The notes under the pieces were generated by a model. That model did not search any database. It was not told the DNA's origin and worked only from the letters and a program-made list of their open reading frames with translations. DNA of 24,824 bases. Origin: Protostelium mycophagum (taxonomy: Eukaryota > Evosea > Variosea > Protosteliida > Protosteliaceae). The stretch lies in contig MZNV01002748.1 in NCBI GenBank assembly GCA_002081555.1, forward strand, positions 1 through 24,824. The letters run 5' to 3'. Numbering within the stretch: the first letter of the stretch is position 1; each line of letters starts with the position of its first letter. Of the stretch, positions 19,914-24,824 are shown one piece after another. Position numbers and translations under genes: made by a program.

Positions 19914-21936
19914 CTACAATTCCTCACTTTTCTCTGGGGTTGAAATTTCATCTGAATTTTCACGAAATTTCTGGGCTAATTCTAGGTCAAATGGAATCCT
20001 CCTCTGTCCTTCTGGAACAGTCTTTTGTGATATCTTACTGAGATATCTCGTACTGACTCGTTTCTTGACGTCAATCGGCCAACTACATCATCAAATTTCT
20101 ATTTTTTTATTTTTTTATTATTATATATTTTTATGATATTTCCGGGAAATTTCTCACCTTGAATATTCTGTACAGGGTGTAGAACACAAGTGGTCTTTTT
20201 TTCCCGCGCAATTCTCGCAACACGTCATCATTTCGTCGCAAAGCTCGTTCGAGCAGTTCTGGTAGATGTCCCCTGGGTGAATTAATTCGTTGTAGACACA
20301 TCATTTTACGTACCCGGCTCTCCACACATGCGACATTTCGTGAAGACATCATTTGTGACACGTAACGCACCCCTCCCGTCAAACTCAAAATTAGAACCTT
20401 CCGAAATTTCAGTGAAAACTCGGTGAATTTTTCACAGAAAAAACACGCTTTGAGACAAAATTTCCACGAAATTTCGAGACGTATACCTTTAAAAGTAGAG
20501 TCCAGATTTTCCTTTGTGGTATAATTTACGTAATTCTTTATGCCCCCGCGAAGTTTCATGACATTTTCCATCCCCTTTTCTTTCAACCAGTTGGCGACCT
20601 TCTACAATCAGCCAGAAATTCGCCGGAAATTCGGAAGATCTCTGACCTTTTCACAGCGAATTCCTCCGGTGCAATAAATCATGACGGGGGAATTATTTTG
20701 GATTTTTTTTTCTTGTAAAAATTTTTCCAGTTCTTTCGGGACTTCAGAAAACTTGGACACGGGGAGAAGATGAGCACCTGTCACACGTCAGACATGTCAA
20801 AAAATGGCGGGAAATCTCACCCTCGAAATGTCCGATGTCCGATTCGTAATTATTACGAACGTCTACAACGATAGGTTTTTCCCTATTATATTTTTAGCGA
20901 TAAATGACAATTTCTGGTAAATTATTCACGCTTGATATTTCACGCTTGTTAACGTGCCAAAAAAATTTGCACATTTTCTTTTAAAAATAAAATCCCAAAA
21001 AAATGTGAAGGATTTTCATTAGAAAAAGACTTACGCTTTGTGCATCCATTGATGCCATTCCTCCGGCTGTACAATGTCATTTCCCGCCAAATATCTCGGA
21101 ATTATCAACGAAAACTCACTTCCACGTCCCTCCCGTTCTCCCCGGTATAGATTTTATTTTGGCTCGTTGTATTTATAGTTGTAGACGAGCTTATTTCAGT
21201 CTCCATTTTGTCCGCCACAAGAGGTCGCAATCTGATGTGAAGGGATTCAAAGGCCCTGATATCGCGTTAAGACCTCATATCTTGATGAGATATCGTGAAA
21301 ACTCACTTGACATCTCCTGTGACATCTGTCTCGTTGTAGATCAATCTGGCATCTCCAAAAAAAGATTTATTCCTCAACTAAAACGACATTATATCTAAAA
21401 TTCTACAAAGATGGAGATTTTTTGTGGTAAAAAATTTTATTGCAATGAATAATATTTTTATGACACAAAGAATTTTTATTTGTGTTTTTATGATTTCATC
21501 TAGAAAAATTTCGTACATGGGGATAAACACTTTTGTCTTTCATTTAGAGGGTGAAATTTTGGACTCACATTCGATTCGAAATCAACCCTCTTGTCTTTAG
21601 GAACAGACAGCTGCGCGTTTATTCCTTCTGTGTGAAGATATACTCGACCTCCTACTTCCAACCTCCTCCACTCCCTCATCAGATCTCTGTCTTCTTCAGA
21701 TTGATTCAGATGTCTCCTTCAGACTGATTGATATCACAAAAAGTAACAGCTCAATGTGATGATTGTCAAAAGTACCACCTCTTAAGTCGCAGTAGTTGTG
21801 TCTCAGGAATTGGCACATATTTATAGAAGCTGACACATTGTTTCACCTCAGATGTATCCACAGAATATTGTCTTCGAGACAAGCAGACACCTCTCAACGG
21901 TGTTGTGTGACATCTGAATAGTCTGAGTTGGGACAT
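19914..21936 (-). CDS. TrhO/YceA (UPF0176)-type rhodanese protein, likely mitochondrial
   Basis: Eleven exons: 21936-21779, 21716-21569, 21377-21307, 21255-21120, 21066-21035, 20882-20821, 20777-20647, 20598-20487, 20397-20314, 20272-20158 and 20037-19914, in phase, 390 residues. The N-terminus MSQLRLFRCHTTPLRGVCLS, followed by RRQYS, looks like a mitochondrial presequence. The TrhO N-terminal domain follows: SFYKYVPIPE, then GGRVYLHTEGINAQLSVP. The rhodanese domain holds PEEWHQWM, VVDVRNNYESDIGHFEGAH and the active-site loop MIYCTGGIRCEK, with the catalytic Cys near 238. Next are FDGRGALR and a Cys-rich tail: CRMCGEP, then NCSNELCDEMMTCCENC and CSTPC. Bacterial TrhO hydroxylates uridine 34 of tRNA, so a mitochondrial tRNA role is inferred; a TSTD2-like sulfurtransferase role is the alternative. 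The stop TAG lies in a TTGTAGA motif. Confidence 0.88.
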
Positions 21937-22390
21937 TTGAGAATGTGATCGGCTGATGATTGGAATTCGTTGTAGATCTAATCAATGGTTTCACACATTT
22001 TTGAACACATGAAAAAAGGGTGTACACCCTGCAAAAGCAAAGACACAAAGACAAAGTAAAGGTCTCTGTGTGGGGAAGAAAAAATTCTTGATCCCAGAAA
22101 TTAACATGCCGAGATGGCCACAATGACTTTCCACTGACACTCCTCTTTATTGCCATCCTCAGAGGCGATGTCTTTTAAGATCCATGCACCCGGTGCATGT
22201 TGTCTCCAAGGCACTGCAATTCTTGGCTGTGTGAGCGGAGAAAGAGGCAAAAGGACTCGAAGTTTCGTGTGCGAAAAAAGTCCAAACAAAATTCGGTTCG
22301 TTAGCTTCACGCGTATTATTACGGTAAAAAACCGTGGCACAGATCGACATCTGGCGAGCATGCAGACAGTTCTTCCCCGCCGCCAGAAGC
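21937..22390. promoter_or_regulatory. Divergent promoter region, rhodanese / GH18
   Basis: These 454 bp lie between two divergently transcribed start codons. They contain one exact octamer copy (21969-21976), a near-perfect inverted repeat CATGCACC-C-GGTGCATG at 22183-22199, and a small inverted repeat ACGGT/ACCGT near 22321-22335. Several open frames cross it without recognisable domains, and I found no in-frame signal-peptide exon for the GH18 gene. Confidence 0.45.
22183..22199. promoter_or_regulatory. Inverted repeat CATGCACC/GGTGCATG in a divergent promoter
   Basis: Eight-base arms separated by a single C form a dyad about 190 bp upstream of the GH18 ATG and 250 bp upstream of the rhodanese ATG. 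The symmetry fits a site for a dimeric DNA-binding protein, but no regulator can be named. Confidence 0.4.
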
Positions 22391-23848
22391 ATGCCCTCTC
22401 CTCGTGTAGTCACTTATAACCAAACCGTCCTTCAAAATGGACAGACAACCCAAATCATGCCATTTTTGAAGTCTGGCGGAACTCATATGTATATCTGCAC
22501 ACTTCACATCCATGCAAATGATTTTGATAAACTCTACCTCAATGACCAACCTTATAATGATCCGCGATTCGACGAGATGTGGAGACAGGTGGCTGAATTC
22601 CAGAAGTATGGAGGTGTGGCTATGGCTATGATAGGTGGTTGGGCCGGAGGAGGTAAAGAGAAGCTCTCATGTTTAGAAATGTTTTCGATCCTTTCCTTCA
22701 AACATATGTTCGGCGAAGACTCAAAAATGACACCGTGTCGTACATATGATCGCTGATCCCTGTTAGGTATTGCTATGATGGAGTTCGATCCCAACAGAGA
22801 CAAGTACTTCCAACTCGTCTGTAAGTTCTTACGCGACAAGAAGCTCCAAGGTATCGATTTAGACATCGAGCCACAAGATGGAGCCTGCGATAACACCAAC
22901 ACTCTCAACTTGATCTCTCGTTTCCGCCAACAGTTTCCCTCCAACTTCTACGTTACCTTCGCGCCTATGGCGGCTGATCTGACCAGAGCTGATGGTGATC
23001 TCATTTATTTTTTACATTCCATCAAGACATTTTCCCCATCCCTACCGAAAATTTCCCGCCCAATTTTTCTGAGAAATTACAGGGACAGGATCTACATTCA
23101 GCAAGATCAACTATCCCCAGATGTACAGATTGTCTAAACAGTCCAACACCACAAAGATCGATTGGTTCAATGTGCAGTTCTACAACACCACCTACGGCAT
23201 GTCTAGCCCCGACGATTACAACAAGATCATTCAGTACGGCAAGAGCAGCAACAGTTTCGGACCCTGGCAGATCGTGGCAGGTCGGCGAAATTTCGTGGAG
23301 AATTCGTGGAGATCTCATGATGATTTTTGACAGGTGTGGAGACTACCGGACAGATCAACTACAACACTTTTAAGAATACCGCCGCGGCGCTCGCAAAGCA
23401 ATACAACGGTAACGGTAACGACGCCTTCGGTACGTTTTTCTCGGAAATTTCATGGAGAATTGCGGGTCTGAAAGTGTACAGGGGGTGTTATGGGATGGGA
23501 GTATTTCAACTCTGACCCTCAAGGTAATTTCTTCGTTGTAGATGTATGTTTTTAAAACTGTTCCAGGAACAAGCGCACCCTGGGCGTGGGCACAAGGAGT
23601 TTCTGACGCGATGAAAAATGCCAGAAATTCCAGGATGTTCTCTCTTGTCTCAGGTTATTTTCCCACCATTTTTTCCCGCCAAAAACCAGGGAGATTTCTC
23701 ATCTTTCACAGGACTCCGCGAGAATCTACAACCCGCCATGGCCGCTGTTGCAGTCAGAGCTAACCCCAAAGACAACAGCATCGCTGTTCTCCTCTGGTTC
23801 ACCTTCTTGCTTCACGTTGCCGTCATCTTCCTCAATCATGCATGTTGA
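22391..23848 (+). CDS. GH18-family glycosidase (chitinase-like) with C-terminal hydrophobic tail
   Basis: Exons: 22391-22652, 22767-22994, 23083-23280, 23334-23429, 23482-23523, 23567-23653 and 23712-23848, 349 residues; all six introns are phase 1. The GH18 barrel is clear: RVVTYNQTV, THMYICTLHI, VAMAMIGGWAGGG, the catalytic strand LQGIDLDIEP with Asp118, Asp120 and catalytic Glu122, FYVTFAPMAADL, DWFNVQFYN and GVMGWEYFNS. The usual DGxDxDxE motif has Gln115 in place of its first Asp. The family cleaves chitin or GlcNAc-containing glycans. The C-terminus is a hydrophobic stretch, SIAVLLWFTFLLHVAVIFL, followed by only four residues, like a GPI-anchor signal or a tail anchor. I see no N-terminal signal peptide at the first in-frame ATG, so either an upstream exon is missing from this model or the protein is tail-anchored with a cytosolic domain. 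Confidence 0.87.
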
Positions 23849-23857
23849 TGATGCTGT

Positions 23858-23863
23858 AATAAA
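23858..23863 (+). terminator. Polyadenylation signal AATAAA of the GH18 gene
   Basis: AATAAA occurs 10 bp after the TGA stop, the same close spacing as in the G8 gene, which fits very short 3' untranslated regions. Confidence 0.6.
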
Positions 23864-24824
23864 ACGACTTCAAAAGCTTTATTCGCTCCTTTTCAAACAG
23901 TCCTTTGATGTTCTCAGATTCTTTATTCAGATCACATTTCTTGCCTCTGATCTTTGTATTCTGTATCCTATGTTTTATCTACAATGCTTTGTGGGAGTTG
24001 AATGATTACATCATTGTATACAGAGTTTCACCATTGTGTAGAGTGTAAAACAGAACATTTTGACTTTATTTGACTTTGTCATAACTTTGCTATGGTTGGT
24101 CAAATTTGATTTTTTTTTTGATTTTTGGATTCTTTGACCTTACAAATAGGTTGCTTGAGCCATCAACATTGCGCTAATCCTATTCATAAGCGCAAAAAAG
24201 GACAGATCAAGGAACAGAACAAATGTTCTGTACTAGCTAGTATTTTATTTTTATCTCAGTCATAAATAATATTGAGACCACATTTTCACTGGCAACCTAT
24301 ATACTGAATTCTCTCTTTCATCATACAAAACAATTTTTAATATTGTAGTATCATTCATAGTAAAGATATGACATTGTTCCTTCAATGTTCTGTACTTGTT
24401 CCTTTACTCCTTATCATTATGTCATAGTAGAATGTTGTAATTAGGTAATATTATAGTAAATATAGTAATTTTGCTAGATAAATAGTAAGAATAGTAAATA
24501 TTAGTAAGATGGTGATGTTGCATAAAGTAAATTCATATTGATCTTATAGATATTAGTGTTTCCAGTGCTTGTAAAGTGTACAAAAAAGAAGATTTACTTG
24601 TTTTTCTATGTCTTTCTATATCTTATTCTGAATACTATAATTTACTCATTTTCAACATTAACATCAGTGTCATCACCGTAAAGACCATCAAAACATGCAT
24701 ATTTCTTGTATTGTATTGTATTATATTATATCTGTATGTTTTTAAAATACAAAGTTGCTTATTTCTATGTATTGTATTGTATTGTGTTAGAGTGAAATAC
24801 AAAAAACATTTGTATTTATAGATC
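23864..24824. other. AT-rich region with no gene seen
   Basis: Nearly 1 kb of AT-rich sequence runs to the window end with no open frame that has a recognisable domain. It holds TATTG/TATTA simple repeats near 24708-24735 and 24768-24787. There is a hairpin-like repeat ACAGAAC-AAAT-GTTCTGT at 24214-24231 and a perfect palindrome TACTAGCTAGTA at 24231-24242. TGTTCTGTACT-like text appears twice, near 24224 and 24387. It may be a long spacer or the edge of a repeat-rich block. Confidence 0.5.
24214..24242. repeat. Adjacent hairpin and palindrome
   Basis: ACAGAAC (24214-24220) and GTTCTGT (24225-24231) form a 7-bp stem with a four-base AAAT loop. It is immediately followed by the perfect 12-bp palindrome TACTAGCTAGTA (24231-24242), which shares one base with the stem. 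Confidence 0.8.

Noticed and set aside
21159-21398. Plus-strand open frame across the rhodanese gene
   Set aside because: The minus strand carries in-phase exons with clear TrhO blocks, so the plus-strand frame is a shadow.
22100-22419. Overlapping open frames in the rhodanese/GH18 spacer as a signal-peptide exon or small gene
   Set aside because: None gives a signal peptide with a donor in the phase needed by the GH18 exon, and none shows a domain.
24576-24821. 81-codon frame at the window end
   Set aside because: It is low-complexity, AT-rich sequence translating to hydrophobic Ile/Leu/Tyr/Cys text, as expected by chance at this composition.

Overview
This window is nuclear DNA of a eukaryote with a compact, intron-dense genome, probably a free-living protist. 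Genes are packed tightly, with gaps of about 90 to 500 bp. Almost every gene is broken by GT-AG introns, commonly only 33 to 65 nt long, and two genes are followed by AATAAA signals. The gene set (pecanex, a CEMIP/TMEM2-like G8 protein, ACOT9, GPI-type C-terminal tails) would fit an amoebozoan or a relative of animals. I cannot name the organism, and that placement is inference. There is no bacterial operon structure, CRISPR array, rRNA, tRNA or clear transposon. All exon models below were built by eye from splice signals, reading phase and domain patterns.

Layout, left to right. (1) 51-853, minus: 3'-truncated secreted Gly/Leu-rich protein of unknown function, with a 37-bp tandem duplication that includes a splice acceptor. 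(2) 1352-3789, minus: 13-exon protein with two C2-like regions and a WW domain. (3) 4009-8105, minus: 19-exon pecanex-family membrane protein. (4) 8334-9770, plus: gluconokinase, divergent from pecanex. (5) 10221-15399, plus: 23-exon G8/beta-helix protein of the CEMIP/TMEM2 type, with a signal peptide and a GPI-like tail, interrupted by an apparent +1 frameshift. (6) 15605-18511, minus: double-hotdog acyl-CoA thioesterase (ACOT9 type), probably mitochondrial. (7) 18682-19824, minus: SAM-dependent O-methyltransferase. (8) 19914-21936, minus: TrhO/YceA-type rhodanese with a mitochondrial-like presequence. (9) 22391-23848, plus: GH18 glycosidase with a C-terminal hydrophobic tail. (10) 23849-24824: AT-rich sequence with no gene I can support.

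The genes do not form one pathway. Two encode glycan-active proteins likely to sit at membranes or the cell surface (G8/CEMIP-like and GH18). Three look mitochondrial or generally metabolic (thioesterase, rhodanese/tRNA hydroxylase, gluconokinase). Two look like membrane-associated or signalling proteins (pecanex, C2/WW).

The most unusual signal is not a gene. The octamer TCTACAAC/GTTGTAGA occurs 28 times on the two strands, where less than one copy is expected by chance. It is found in exons, introns and spacers, sometimes as the splice acceptor or stop codon, and once as a perfect 16-bp palindrome.
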